The position numbers and the translations under genes are program-made. 64,000 nucleotides of DNA from Eucommia ulmoides. Its lineage: Eukaryota > Streptophyta > Magnoliopsida > Garryales > Eucommiaceae. The notes below the pieces were generated by a model that was not told the origin of the DNA, searched no databases, and worked only from the letters and a program-made list of their open reading frames with translations. The stretch is taken from NCBI GenBank assembly GCA_016647705.1, contig CM028333.1, positions 17,853,743 through 17,917,742 on the forward strand, read 5' to 3'. This document shows, piece after piece, positions 47,692 through 59,539 of the stretch (the stretch's first letter is position 1; each line of letters starts with the position of its first letter).

Positions 47692-48495
47692 GTGTTCCCT
47701 ACAAACGACGCATTATATTTACACCGGCCAGATATAGTGAATAACGAGAAAGGGTGGGTTAGGTCAATGCCTAGAAGAGACGTGCCATGTTTTCGCCCAG
47801 ATACAATGTTAAATGAGAAAGGGTTTCCACATTATGGTGGACGGGTTCGGATAAAAAAGTTAGTCCATGAAAATAGGCTTAGGTTGGCAACTTGGAATAT
47901 AGAAATGCTGACGGGTAAAACTCGAGAATTGGTGGATGTGATACATAGGAGGAGGATTAATATTCTATGCTTGCAAGAAACTAAGTGGGTTAGAGAAAGG
48001 TCTAGAGAAATTGAGAGTACGTGGTATAAATTATGGTATACGAGAAAGAACAAACATAGGAATGGGGTGGGCATCATGGTAGATAGGGATTTAAAGAATA
48101 GCGTTGTTGATGTTAGGAGAATTGGTGATAGGATGATGGTTATGAAATTGGTGATTTGAGGGGAGGTGAGTAACGTTATTAGTGTGTACGCTCTCCAAGT
48201 TGGATTGCAGAAAAATGTTAGACGAAAATTTTGGGAGAAAATGGACGAAGTCGTTTAAAGTATACCTAACCAAAAAAAAATATTTATTGGGGGAGAGTTG
48301 AATGGACAGGTTGGGAGAGAAAATGGGATTTTCGAGAAAGTACATGGTGGTTATAGATTTGGAGAGGAGAATGCAATGGGTGAGATGATTTTAGATTTTG
48401 CTATGGCGTATGATTTAGTTATTCTAAATATATGTTTCAGGAAGAGGGATGAACACCTTATTACATTTAAAAGTGATAAGAGGAATAGCTAGATA
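47692..48495 (+). pseudogene. RTE LINE endonuclease
   Basis: RLRLATWNIEMLTGKTRELV, INILCLQETKWV, LWYTRKNKHRNGVGIMVD and RRIGDRMMVMKLVI are in the canonical order of the RTE apurinic-like endonuclease, with WNIE and QETKW as catalytic/metal-site motifs. After a stop at 48157 another frame holds ELNGQVGRENGIFEKVHGGYRFGEEN (about 48296-48375) and, near the end, the RKRDEHLITFKS segment. GELNG stands where GDFNG is usual. Confidence 0.9.
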
Positions 48496-50736
48496 GATTT
48501 TGTCCTTACTAGAACGAGTGATCATTTAATATGTAAGGAGTGTAAAGTCATACCCGGAGAGAATATTTCTACCTGTTAGCCCAGTGAGCTACCCAAGAGG
48601 GGGTGAATTGGGTAGTATTAAAAATATCAGAATATAACACTTCAAAATTAAACAATTAATTTTATCCTAAAATTAATTATTATCTTTTATAGCAGCGGAT
48701 TATGTATTATCAACTTGGTGCACACCCAAATAACAAAATATAAATAATGTAAATAATGCAGTATACAGAAATTTATACTGGTTTACCAAGTTACTCTTGG
48801 CTAATCAAGTCTCCCGAGCTCTACGGAAAGTTGCACCCAATAAACTCAAGATTCCTTTAAAAGTAAGAACCAAACTCTTACAACGATTATTTTCACAGGC
48901 TCAGAATCAACCTTTACAATTTTTTTTCACAAACTAAGTAATAATCTCAATATTTTTACCAGGTGGAAGATTAACCTATAACCTAATTCTATTACAGGGA
49001 GAATCATGATCTAATTCTTTTTATACCTTAGACTCAAGAATTAAACCTCACACAAATACGCTTCAAATATACTTTTACCCCGTAAGCATTGAACCGTTAC
49101 AATTTATTCACAAATTCAATCAAGGAAGAATTAATACCTAATCTTTTTATACTCTAGGCAAAGATCAAAATCTCAATCTCTTTATCGGAAAAGATTGAAA
49201 TCAGCTATCCTTGATTAGACACTCCTAGTAGTATCTAATTCGACACTCAATTAACCAATTACAAACAATTGATAAGTAATTTTTTCACTCGGAGTTTTTA
49301 CCACCCCAGATAAATTGAAACTCAATTAATGTCTTGATACTAGTGATAGAAAAGTGAGAATTTCAAAATCTGATAAATAAAGATGAGTAGCAAGCAATTA
49401 AGCACGTAATCAGATTTTCTCAAGAAATTGTTTCAAGAATCATTTTCAATAAAAAATCCGAAGAACAATTTCAAAAATCAAATTCCAAATAATAAATAAT
49501 ATAATCAAGCAACAATTAATAGTAAGTAATTTGGAAAGATCTCATCAGGATTCCACCGAAAAAATAATGACCAGAATAGCAATGAAACTTCATATCGGTA
49601 GTAGCAATAATCCACAACAAATATTTCTTGAGAACAACTCTCAGAAAAGATCTCACAATTCACTCAGTATGATTATTCTTAGAAAGCACGAGAGCTGAAT
49701 AACTCAGAATAATTTGGATTCTCTTGATTTTTGATTTTTTACATGTGAAATCTGCAGGTCTATTTAAAATCACTTAAAACAAGCCCTATAATGGCTAATT
49801 CCCATAAATCATGACATTTAATTACACCAATAGACTCTCTATATCATAATGATTCTTTCCTGATATAATTCACTTAAAATATCTCTTAAAATATTCAAAT
49901 AAATCTCTCAAACTTTTACTCAAACTCAATTAGATAAGATTGAAAGAATTACATGTACTAAATTGAGAAATATAAAAAAATTACTTGAACCATATATGTA
50001 TGGATAATTAAATATTAATTAAATAACTCAAAACATAACAGATCCCTAAGATATCTAACATATCTTAACCATAAAATGGCTAGTAACGGCTATTTTTTGA
50101 ATAAATCCAAAATTTCATAAATCCTGAAATAGCTCCATCTGTGGACCAGCCAAGACCCATCAGTCGACCGCCCAATTCAGGATGTAGCGAAGCCAAAAAC
50201 TCTTCGCCCATCGGTCGATTGGATGATTCAGAGAGTTTAATAAGTCGACGTATCTGTAGACTTATAGATTTAGAGAGTTCATTCTCTGATCACAAGTTGA
50301 CTCACTTATCGACCTAGAGATCTAAAGACTTTTTGTTTTAAGCTCAGGTTGGCCTACTTGTTAACTCAGAGTGTAAGGCCCTAATTTTTATTTAAGTCTT
50401 ATTTTATAATATTTGAAAAATAACGGGGTGGATGGCGTAATTTATTATTTGATTTAAATATTTTAGGGGCCAATTTGCAAACGTAGAAAACATTCAATCC
50501 AAATTGGCATTTAACTTTTGAATTAAAACTTTTTAGGTGGAAATTTCAATTTAAGAAAATGTTAAAGGTGAAATTTGGACTAAAAAGAAGACTTAAAGAA
50601 ATTATGGGGAGAAAAGAGAAAAGACAGCCGGCGAATTGAGAAGAAGAATCCAGATCCGATCAACGTGGTAGTGTTTTGGATTAAGTTGATCCACTACTCT
50701 CATGCATCTAAATACCCATGCAATCGTGATCTTCAA

Positions 50737-50739
<3 letters not shown>

Positions 50740-50772
<33 letters not shown>
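50740..50772. repeat. Poly(A) run, 33 bp
   Basis: An uninterrupted A run on the + strand inside the long LTR, followed directly by a purine-rich GACGGAGCAGAAACAG segment. It is not at an element end, so it is probably slippage rather than a retroposon tail. Confidence 0.9.
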
Positions 50773-50774
<2 letters not shown>

Positions 50775-50814
50775 CGGAGCAGAAACAGAAACAGAGAAGA
50801 GAGAGAATCGGAGG

Positions 50815-51336
50815 TGGGTTCGCCGGTGAGTGTTCGGTGGTCGGCGATCCTTTGGGTTTGTGGGGGTTTGTGGGTGTTTGTGTGTTTTGGGTGTATATGT
50901 GTGTCCAATTGCTATGAATATGTGTGTGCGCTTTGGACTGTCACAGTGTATCATATGTGTGTGGGTATGTTTCGATGTGGGTTGCCGACGGTGGGACGTC
51001 GTTAGTAGGTGTGTGTTTCGGAGTGTGTGTGTGTGTGTCATTCGTGTGCGTTTCAAGCATGGGTATGTGTGTGATCGTGGGGGGTGCTCAATTTTCTGTT
51101 CATCATTGTGGGTGTCTGAGGACGTGATCGTCGTCATTTGGCTCGACGGCGTGGGTGGTCCGGTCGGTGGTGTTAGTGTTCAACTGTAATGTGGTTGTGT
51201 GTACTGTGTATGTTGTTGTGTGTATGTACATGTGTGGTGCCGTCGTCTGGTTGGTCTGACGGTGGTGGTTTGGTTGTGTGGGTGTCGCCGGATGTTCACC
51301 GGCGGTAAGTTTAGAGAGAGAGAAAGCAGTGCATGA

Positions 51337-51383
<47 letters not shown>

Positions 51384-51640
51384 GTGTATGGGTATGTATG
51401 TGTTTAGTTGTGGGTACGTGAATAGTGATGTGTATGTGTGTTATCAGTGTGTGTTGGGTGTGCATGGTGGTGTGGGGTATCGCCGGAGTGGAGAGCTAGT
51501 GAGAAAGAGAGAGACGTCGGTGTGTGTGTGTGTAGGTGTGTGGTTGTCTCTGTTTCATCGCTGGTGCATGTGTGCTTTGTGTGTGTGTGTTGCTTAAACG
51601 CCTGCATGTGTGTGTGTATGTGATTGGGTGTGGCGTCGTC
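50815..51640. repeat. G/T-skewed tract with (GT)n
   Basis: More than 800 bp in which the + strand is dominated by G and T, with many TGTGTGTG runs, the longest at about 51338-51378. Overlapping long ORFs on both strands here are artefacts of the skew. It may derive from expanded (GT)n seeds within the LTR. Confidence 0.85.
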
Positions 51641-54394
51641 GGCAGTGAAAGGCGGTGGTTGCGTCAGCGAGATAAGCAAAACAAGAAACAGAAATCAGAG
51701 GAAGGAAAAGAAAGAAGAAGAAAAAGAAAAAGAAAATTACACGAACCACCCCACTAAAAGACCAATATCTAATCTCGCGACCAGTGGAAAATCCGGGAGA
51801 GGTAGAATTCAAAACTTCTTTAATATATGCAGTTAATTGTCTCAATGTGAAATACGTGTTATCATTATCAGTGAATTTAGCGTTATTTGTTCGCATGAAA
51901 TATGTTGATATTGTTTGGTATATTGTGTGAAGTGTTACATGTGGAAATTATATGAAATGATCTGGACGATGCGGAATTTATGTGACGAGCCTGTTTACGT
52001 GGTTTACGTGTTATATAAATTAAATGTACGTATTAGAGGGGTTGGAGTTCTACTGAGCGTTGACTCACAATCCCACAGTGTTTGGATTGCAGAATCGACT
52101 GGGAAAAATGCGAGAGAATAGATAAATATTTTATTTGAAATTTTGTGTTGTAAATAATTTATAATAAAAATTTATTATTATAATTGGAGGAAACGGTAAT
52201 GATAAATACCGTAGTGATTATAAAATGTTTATTTCCAATTTGAATATATTAAATATATTGTTAATATAATTAATTAGGTTTGATTTTAAATAGTGAAAAA
52301 TTGGGACTTTAATTATAACTTGAAATTGGATGTTTAAATTATGAGTTTCGAAAATTATTAGTTACTACTATTATTTTTAAATGAGAAATATATTCATAAA
52401 ATGGATTATAATTATCCTTCCTCAGCATAACCAGAAATCTATTGGATTTTTTAAATAGTAAAATTGGTGGAACGGTTATTCGAAATCTCTAAATTTGGGA
52501 TTTATTAAATATATTTTTTGAAATTCTGAGGTGTAATAATTGTAGTTATTATTATGGTTGTAATTGGCAAAAACTGTAATTATCGCAATTGTCGTAAATT
52601 AATGAATATTCGGTTTTTAAAAAAATATTCCTATTAAATTGAACATTTTGGCGCCGTTTTGCGAAAGTGAAAGATTATTTTTATAGAATGAATTGGGTCA
52701 CCATTGTTTGAACAAATCCGCTGATAAATTTTAAATAAAACATTGGAATAAGTGGTGAAATTTAAAATGGTGATTAGTAAATATTATTAATCTCCATTGT
52801 TAAATCGGCAATAAAAAAATTATCCCCATTATTTATATAATTTACTGAATTTTGTAGAGTGACAATTTGGAAAGTCGGATAGTTGCTTCTAGGTTTAGGA
52901 ATTTCTCTATAGGAGAAACCATAGTCCGGCCCTAGGAAATCGGGTCGGGTCGTGACACAAAGATTCAACAACTTCATTCATTAATCACCAGTCAACTTAT
53001 CTGTCGACTGAGAGATGCTAGAATCTTCTCCCAAATTCGTTTTAAATCCAATTTCATCGATGTTTTCACACCTTTAACTGATTTCTTTTCTCGGTTAGCT
53101 CTACTAAATCTTAAATTCAATTTTAGTTAATTATCTTTATTTTTTTTTTCAATTACACATGAGAGCAAACGATTTAACTAATTAAGATCCTATAAAAACA
53201 CATAATTTTAAAAAACATATTGTATTGTGTGTGATCTTAACTGGGCTACATTAAGAGTTTGAATTTAACCTGAGTTGTTTTCCCTAAGTTCTTCAATTTC
53301 TTCAAACTTTTAATTTTCTATTATCTTTATCATTATCTTTAGCACTGCCATAATATCTTCATAATCATTTTCATAACTGGAACTAATAAATTGAAACACT
53401 CAATAAAATCGTTAGTTCCACAAACAATATCAACATTTAATTATCCATCAAAATCTTAGGATCAATACTACCCAATACAGACTAATGGTAAATAACCAGG
53501 CAAGGATACGTTAGAGAGATCTAAGAGGTAAAAGTATGGAGTTGTTTATGGAAAAAATTAGCAATAATGAGTTATGGAAGAAACCTGAGGATGTGTACCA
53601 AATGTGGATTGATATGACGAGTCGTATTAGAGAGATAAGAAGAAACGTTTTAGGAGTTGGTAAAGGAGAATAGGAACACAATATAAAGAAAGTTGGTGGT
53701 GGAATGAGGAGGTCCAAAAAGTCTTTCGGGACAAGAAAATAGTTATAAAAAATGACAAAAATATCAAAGTAGGAAGAGTTTGGAGAAGTATAAACATACA
53801 AAAACGGAGGTGGGAAAAGTAATTAAGGAATCAAAATTTGGGGCGTATGACAATTTGCATTAAAAGTTAGATACAAAAGAAGGAAAGAATGATATATTTA
53901 AACTTGCTAGGCGATGTGAACGAAAGACTAGAGATATTGGAAGTGTCAGATGCATCAAAGACACTGATAAAAATGTATTAATGAAGGATGAGGAGATTAA
54001 GGAACGATTAAGAAATTATTTTTATAATTAATTTAATGAGAATGATGCCAGGAAATCTAGAATACAGTTGCCCAATTTATCTTCAGATAAGATTTATAGT
54101 TTTCATAGAAGAATTAAATCTTCATAAGTTAGAATAACACTAAGGAATATGAGAATTGGAAAAGCAATAGAGCCAAATGAAATCCCTATAGAGGTGTGGA
54201 AACATTTGGGAGATATTGGGATAAAATGATTGACTAGACTTTTCATTAACATTTTGAGGATTAAAAAAATGTCTAACGATTGGAGGAGGAGTATCTTAGT
54301 GCCCATCTATAAAAATAAAGGCGATGTTCAAAGTTGTACGAATTATCGGGGCATAAAACATATGAGTCATACTATGAAACTTTGGGAGAGAGTG

Positions 54395-54702
54395 ACATTT
54401 CACCGCTGTAGTAGTGGTCTTTTGGCCGTAATATTCTCGTCTAAAATCCAATTGAGGTGATTCAAAAATCTATGGAAAGATAAGACACATATCTACAACG
54501 TCCATGTTTTGAGAGTTTCGAAAATTGGATTGCATCATTATCAAAAATGATCTTGAAGTAACCAAATTTGTATCTTTTCACCCATTTATTCAAAAACCTA
54601 TAAAATAATATAAACACATATTAAACTAACAAAAATGCTTGAAAACACACAAATATTTTAATTTAAAAGTACTTGATTTGTCTGTAAATAAACCACTCAT
54701 CA
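54395..54702 (-). mobile_element. Partial second copy of the MULE-2 solo LTR
   Basis: CACCGCTGTAGTAGTGGTCT to AACCACTCATCA matches the right ~310 bp of the solo LTR at 44549-45963 at roughly 85-90% by eye. It is joined on the left directly to RTE sequence and on the right, at the same target site (ATAGG), to MULE sequence. It therefore arose by duplication, not by an independent insertion. Confidence 0.8.
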
Positions 54703-55560
54703 ATAGGCAGACATGTCCATTCAGACCCCAATGAGTATTCTCAATTAATTTGTTTGTTTCATTGTAATGGAGACAACAATTTTTATTTTTAATTTAGTTT
54801 ATGTTTATAACAATATTTATATTATGTTGTTTTCTATTGTCATTTGTTGATAAACGTAATATTTATTTCATATAATACTAGCTGATGAAATTTTAGTTTT
54901 GTACTAACAATTTTTACACTAATTTCAGATTTTTTATTAGAAATGCAAACGGGAAAAAAAAATGAGAATAAAAAAAATATAAGGCCCAAATATGATATAA
55001 ATTACAGCGAAAAATCTAAATAAAATTTTAGTATAGTATTTTATTTTAGGTTGTGTAGATACATCATATTTTGTGTAGATGCTCCAAATTTTTTTTCGAA
55101 TTCTTGCAGTTATGGATGAGCTTGGATCCGTGGATCAGTCATTACTTTATTTGCAAAGTGACCACAGGTATGTAGCAGTTTGGGAAGAATGTGGAGTGCA
55201 GGTTGTACTAAATACATATTTCAGCATTGTACTCAATTTTTTTTTCTTTTATATTTTTTAATTGATTATCTTTTAATTTATATTTCAGCATTGTTCTCGG
55301 CTTGACTTTTCTCGGACGGGAAGGTTTCCAGGTCGATGGACGGGACATGTTCCCGGCCAAGTGATACAGTTGATACAGGCCACTGGGCTGTACGGTGTTT
55401 TTCTCTTACAGAAGAAGTAGTTAGACTACACATTGATTATCACGTTGGTCGAGAGATGGCGTCAAGAGACACATAAATTTCATCTTCTGACTGGAGAAAT
55501 GACGGTGACACTATAGGACGTAGCAACGGAGAAACATCAAACTTAGGGGGTGTGGTACAT
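54703..55560 (+). pseudogene. Duplicated MULE segment with PMD fragment
   Basis: Matches 45964-46770: the end of the transposase exon, the spacer, and PMD exon 1 (ATG at 55111, MDELGSVDQSLLYLQSDHRY). This copy reads VQVVL past the point where the others have a stop at the exon end. PMD exon 2 follows from about 55291. At about 55525 the sequence jumps from the GxMTVTL region straight to the last codons of the PMD gene (GGAGAAACATCAAAC; the terminal basic tail in MULE-1), so the central and most C-terminal PMD domain is deleted. Confidence 0.8.
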
Positions 55561-55890
55561 AGAACCCAATGATATGTATTATAATTTGTAGAAATGCATA
55601 TAATTTAATTTAATATGTACATTATTTAATAACTTATGAAGTTCTTTAGAAAGTTGTTGATCTACGGTAGACCAATAACTTTCTGAAACATATGGTACGT
55701 AACATCAAGAAGGTAGTCACATGAAAACGCATAACAAATACAATACATAAGAAATATAGTACGTAACATCACAAAAGTAGTGACATTAAAACAAAAAACA
55801 AATAAAATAAATAACAAATACAGTACGTAACATCACAAAGGTAGTCACATGAAAGCACATAACAAATACCGTACAACTAGCTAAATATAT

Positions 55891-56379
55891 TTATACTTCG
55901 TTCGATATGTATCCCTCAAACAAGTAATCGTTGTCCGTCATCACATTATTGTATTCATTTTGAGAGAGTGTTCTGTTACTTGCGACAACCATTTTATTGG
56001 CAAGTTGGAGTAGATAATATCGACTCATTCACAACAACATTCGATTATTCTTCATACGAATTCGTGTAATAGAATCTTCTATCTTACTTGTATCATTAAT
56101 TTGATATCTGTGAGGCATCTGAAAACTTCAATGATGCAGAACAGGTGCATTAAGAGCTCTCAAATAATTTACAAGGTTGTTAGCCTCTTTTACCCTATAT
56201 TTCTACTCTTGCCGTAGGCCGACACGATACTCTATCGGACTAGTGTCTTGATTGGTCCAATAGTCGATGGGTTCGTGGGATGTTATTACAGATATAACTA
56301 GTGTTCAACGACCACTAGATCTCTCTGATGCATGGATGAATCCCATCATGAGGAACTGAACTTTCTTAGTACACGGTGA
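55891..56379 (-). pseudogene. Unknown coding-like tract Z in MULE-2 (minus strand)
   Basis: One minus-strand frame stays protein-like for ~162 codons with four internal stops. It includes QFLMMGFIHASERSSG, SHEPIDYWTNQDTSPIEYRV, KEANNLVNYLRALNAPVLHH, ANKMVVASNRTLSQNEYNN and an acidic end MTDNDYLFEGYISNEV followed by TAA. I do not recognise the family. It lies downstream of, and tail-to-tail with, the PMD remnant. MULE-1 has no counterpart. It may be an extra MULE gene or captured host sequence. Confidence 0.45.
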
Positions 56380-56842
56380 TCATTTCAAACAAACTATTCG
56401 ATGGGTCAATCGTTGTTACCACGAGAGTTACAACTACACTGAATGGGATAAGGACAGTGAAGAGGCAAAGAATTTACAATGACCAACACTAATGGTAAAA
56501 ATGAACATTTATGAGGCAAGGTCTCACATGCACCATCTCAAGATTCCAAAATTACGATCTTCCAAAATTTAAAAAAACGAACTGGATGACATTGGCAAAT
56601 TTTTTCACGCATTGAAACGAGAAATAAAACAAATGGAGAAACGGATTCATGTCAAATCAAGACTCTACCAGATTCGGAAGACCAATGCCCCAAATGCAAA
56701 CAAGCAAACTTTGAAGTACTTTACCGATCCCAAATGTACCGATGACCCAAAACTGTCCAATTACGAAGACGGAGAGATTCACTACGAATGGTTTGATAAA
56801 ACTAAGTATTTATCGATGTTAGAAAAGTTCAATGATGGGTAG
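56360..56842 (+). pseudogene. Unknown coding-like tract Y in MULE-2 (plus strand)
   Basis: A single + frame reads for ~160 codons with two internal stops: HFKQTIRWVNRCYHESYNYT, EWDKDSEEAKNL, MVKMNIYEARSHMHHLKIPK, NELDDIGKFFHALKREIKQM, then HVKSRLYQIRKTNAPNANKQ and DGEIHYEWFDKTKYLSMLEK, ending TAG at 56840. Highly charged, possibly helical in the middle. Family unknown. It is head-to-head with tract Z, overlapping by 20 bp. Confidence 0.45.
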
Positions 56843-56894
56843 TATTTTTCTAATTTATGTAATGTTTTATTTTCTTTTTTTCTTTTTATGATTA

Positions 56895-57180
56895 CTACTT
56901 GTACTTGTCATAGTATTTAATTTTAAATTGATGTCTATCTCGGTTAGAATAACAATTTTTTGGAGCCCCGTTGCATAATCTCTTATATTGCTTCCGAAAA
57001 GGTTCGTTATCTGTTTCTTCTTCTTCCCCGTCCAAATCCAATATCATTTCTAGGTCACTTTTTAACAATCTAGAAAGTGTCATCATATGTGAGTTGAAAT
57101 CTAAATCATGGTGACTCAAATTCTCTTCCACAAGTTTGTTGCTTATTGGGGTAGTGTCATTGATGTTGGCTAATGTAGAC
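56895..57180 (-). pseudogene. Unknown coding-like tract X in MULE-2 (minus strand)
   Basis: A minus-strand frame open from about 57175 to a stop at 56895 without interruption: STLANINDTTPISNKLVEEN, MTLSRLLKSDLEMILDLDGE, an acidic EEEETDNEPFRKQYKRLC stretch and a basic C-terminus. It ends 52 bp from the end of tract Y, tail-to-tail. No family recognised. The upstream (57180-57600) is AT-rich MULE sequence, so this may be the start region of a short gene or a terminal exon. Confidence 0.4.
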
Positions 57181-57479
57181 TATGGGGAATTTACATTCCA
57201 ATTAGTATTTGAATATTTTAATAGAAAAACAAAGTAACAATAAAAAAATATTTTTATCATCAAATGATAAACAAAAATTTAAGTAAAATATTATTTTTAT
57301 TTTCAAATAGAGCTACACTATTTATTAGTCTACCTACCTAACTCCAAGTTTTGTACTAGCAAGATTAAAAAAAAAAAAAAAAAAAAAAATCAGTTAGTTT
57401 GAGTTAAATGACATTTATACCCATAAATATTTCAATAGGTTTGATATGAACACTATTCTAAAACTTAAAGGGTTAATAG

Positions 57480-57480
57480 T

Positions 57481-57517
<37 letters not shown>

Positions 57518-57518
57518 C
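57480..57518. repeat. (ATT)n microsatellite
   Basis: Thirteen uninterrupted ATT units near the 3' terminal inverted repeat of MULE-2. Confidence 0.97.
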
Positions 57519-57644
57519 AATAACAAGTGAAAAAATGAAACAAGTGAAAGAGGCTAAACAAGTTGTGAAACACGCAAATGTGATTTGCGTTTTCAAAAAT
57601 AAAAATTGAAGAGAACCGTATAAACGTTCTTCATATCTGCATTT

Positions 57645-57797
57645 TTATCTTCTTCTTTTGTTTCGGTGAGAAACACAGATTGGTTCTGCGTTTTTAAAAA
57701 AAAAAAACATAGTTCCAATCTACATTTTATAAGGAATAGGTATATAAGTTTGAATATACCAGTTTTTAGAATTTTTTTTATTTAAAATATAATTATA
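57645..57797. repeat. MULE-2 right terminal inverted repeat, outer 14 bp displaced
   Basis: Complementary to 40496-40640. It stops at ATTTAAAATATAATTATA (57797), where the Helitron begins. The last bases, TGGTAAAGAACTCC, are found 4.4 kb away at 62173-62186. Confidence 0.88.
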
Positions 57798-59539
57798 CTA
57801 GCGTATAACCCGTGCCTGAAGGCACAGGTGTAAAACAAAACAAAATAAAATAAAAAATTGATCTATTTCATTTAAACATCAACAATAATTAACAATCAAG
57901 ATTAACAACATACACCTATTTAATTTGAATATCAATAATAACTAACAATTGAACATTACTAATAATTAACAATGAAGATTAAAACTTGTATCGATATAAA
58001 ATAAGAAGATTATATATTCTTTACAAATACATATTATTTATATACTACATAGAGCTTTTTATAAATTCTATTTTTTATTCAGGATAATGACACTTTTGAT
58101 CCCTCACAAATGTAATCGGTGCTCAATTAGACTCCCAAATTTGAAAATAGACACATTGGCTCTTTGACATTTCAATTTTGTTTTGATTTTGCTCCAATAC
58201 TATTCAATGATAACGACCAAAAAGTATTTGTCATTGTACGTTCAAATCTAATTTCAACTATTCAACCTACATAGATTAATGCACCCCGTTATTTTTAAAA
58301 TTAATTTTTTTACCCAACTTTTTAAATAATTATATTTATATCCCACCTTACCCCCACCCTCTCAACAATGCCATTGCCACCACCACGAACTAAAAAAGAA
58401 ACTTTAATTTAAATTAAAAAAAAAAAAAACCAAAAGAAACTTCCACTTCGAATTGTAATAATTTAAACCAATAGTTTAGAGTAAAACAAACAAATTGTAT
58501 AAAAAGTCAAAAATCTGAACAAAACAATGCTAAATATTGAAATTAGAATAATGGAATAAAAGAACCATCAAATTGTTAGTTTTCTTTCATCGTCAAATAA
58601 TTTCAATGAACCACAATTAAACACAAATTAATAATATACATACAAATTTATAAAAAAAAAAATGACAAAAAAAACATGTTTCTCAAGTTTTTAACTCTCG
58701 TTTTTCAAGTGAACAAAACAATAATAGACATTTAAAAAAATAGCATACCTTGTTTTGTTTATATAATATCCCTCAACCCTAGGTTTTTAATTTATCTCGA
58801 TCACTGTCCGATACTGAAGTAGTATAGAAATTTGCGAGCTGCAAAAATGATTGACAATAATATGGAAACAAAAACACATCAAATCAATATATTAAAAACC
58901 GAAAATGATGATCAACGAAGGATATAAAAGCAATAAATTTTCAAACTCAAAAAATAGAAGTTGAGCACGCAATACAGATATAGATCATTCAACAACAAAA
59001 CACATAAATGCTTACCTTACCTGCTTCAATTCTCAAAAGCACGGGTTTTAATTTTTTTCCCATGCCTTTATGGGTTTTAATTTTTTCATTGTTAAGTTAA
59101 TGGCTAATTTAATATAAAAAAATATAATTGATTAAGTAAAATGAACAATACAACGCACAACCCATACATAAAATACTAAGTTAAAGATACTGGGATAAAA
59201 ATAAATTCTCCATTTATACATTCTAAAATTCAAACCATATTCTTATATAAAATTTTAAAAAATATATTTTTTATTTTTTATAAGAATCATTATTGATTTG
59301 GAGTCAAATCAATCTGATTTCATGGAACAACCGAGTGTACCGAATTTCAAAGTCGAAAATGGGCACACCATAAAACAGGCAAACTGGGTTTTCCACCTAA
59401 AAAGGTAGACCCAAGGCACCGAGATGATAATTTAATGTTATGTAAAACATGAAAAATTAATCAAAAATGCCCAAAGAGCTCTATGAAAGGTATGTAATAG
59501 GAAAAATTAAAAGAAATAAAAATAATTAGTCATAAAAAT

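Larger units (their letters stand above)
50372..52957. mobile_element. Long solo LTR fossil, Tekay/Del-like ends
   Basis: Starts TGTAAGGCCCTAATTTTTAT and ends GGGTCGGGTCGTGACA, flanked by CAGAG (50367-50371) and CAAAG (52958-52962). The TGTAA...GGTCGTGACA termini are typical of plant Ty3 chromovirus (Tekay/Del) LTRs. The middle has a 33-bp A run and an extraordinary G/T-rich tract. No coding interior. It is the innermost and youngest layer of this nest. Confidence 0.75.
48574..53467. mobile_element. Solo LTR, family A copy 2, containing a second LTR
   Basis: Starts TGTTAGCCCAGTGAGCTACC and ends CTTAGGATCAATA, flanked by CTACC (48569-48573 and 53468-53472). It is collinear with copy 1 (17338-19539) at both ends, including the TTTATACTGGTTTACCAAG-type segment and the decayed GTCGAC modules. 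A 2.6-kb LTR at 50372-52957 is inserted. Fossil with no interior of its own. Confidence 0.82.
47541..54394 (+). mobile_element. RTE-type LINE fragment, interrupted by nested LTRs
   Basis: A 5' part (47541-48568) and a middle part (53473-54394) of one plant RTE LINE flank the LTR at 48574-53467. The start CTCCGCCTGTGGGGTTCGAT and GGGTAAAGGAGAAGAGTTGC is characteristic of plant RTE leaders. The first part encodes the endonuclease and the second a linker and the beginning of reverse transcriptase. The remainder of RT and the 3' end are absent. It inserted into a PMD intron of MULE-2. Confidence 0.88.

Noticed and set aside
50733-51757. Several overlapping ORFs of 60-134 codons on both strands
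   Set aside because: They are His/Thr- or Val/Cys-rich translations of a GT-skewed simple-sequence tract, present in several frames at once and without domains.
54395-54702. Independent insertion of the same LTR at a second site
   Set aside because: It shares the identical MULE target junction with 45963, so duplication of an already interrupted MULE is the simpler explanation.
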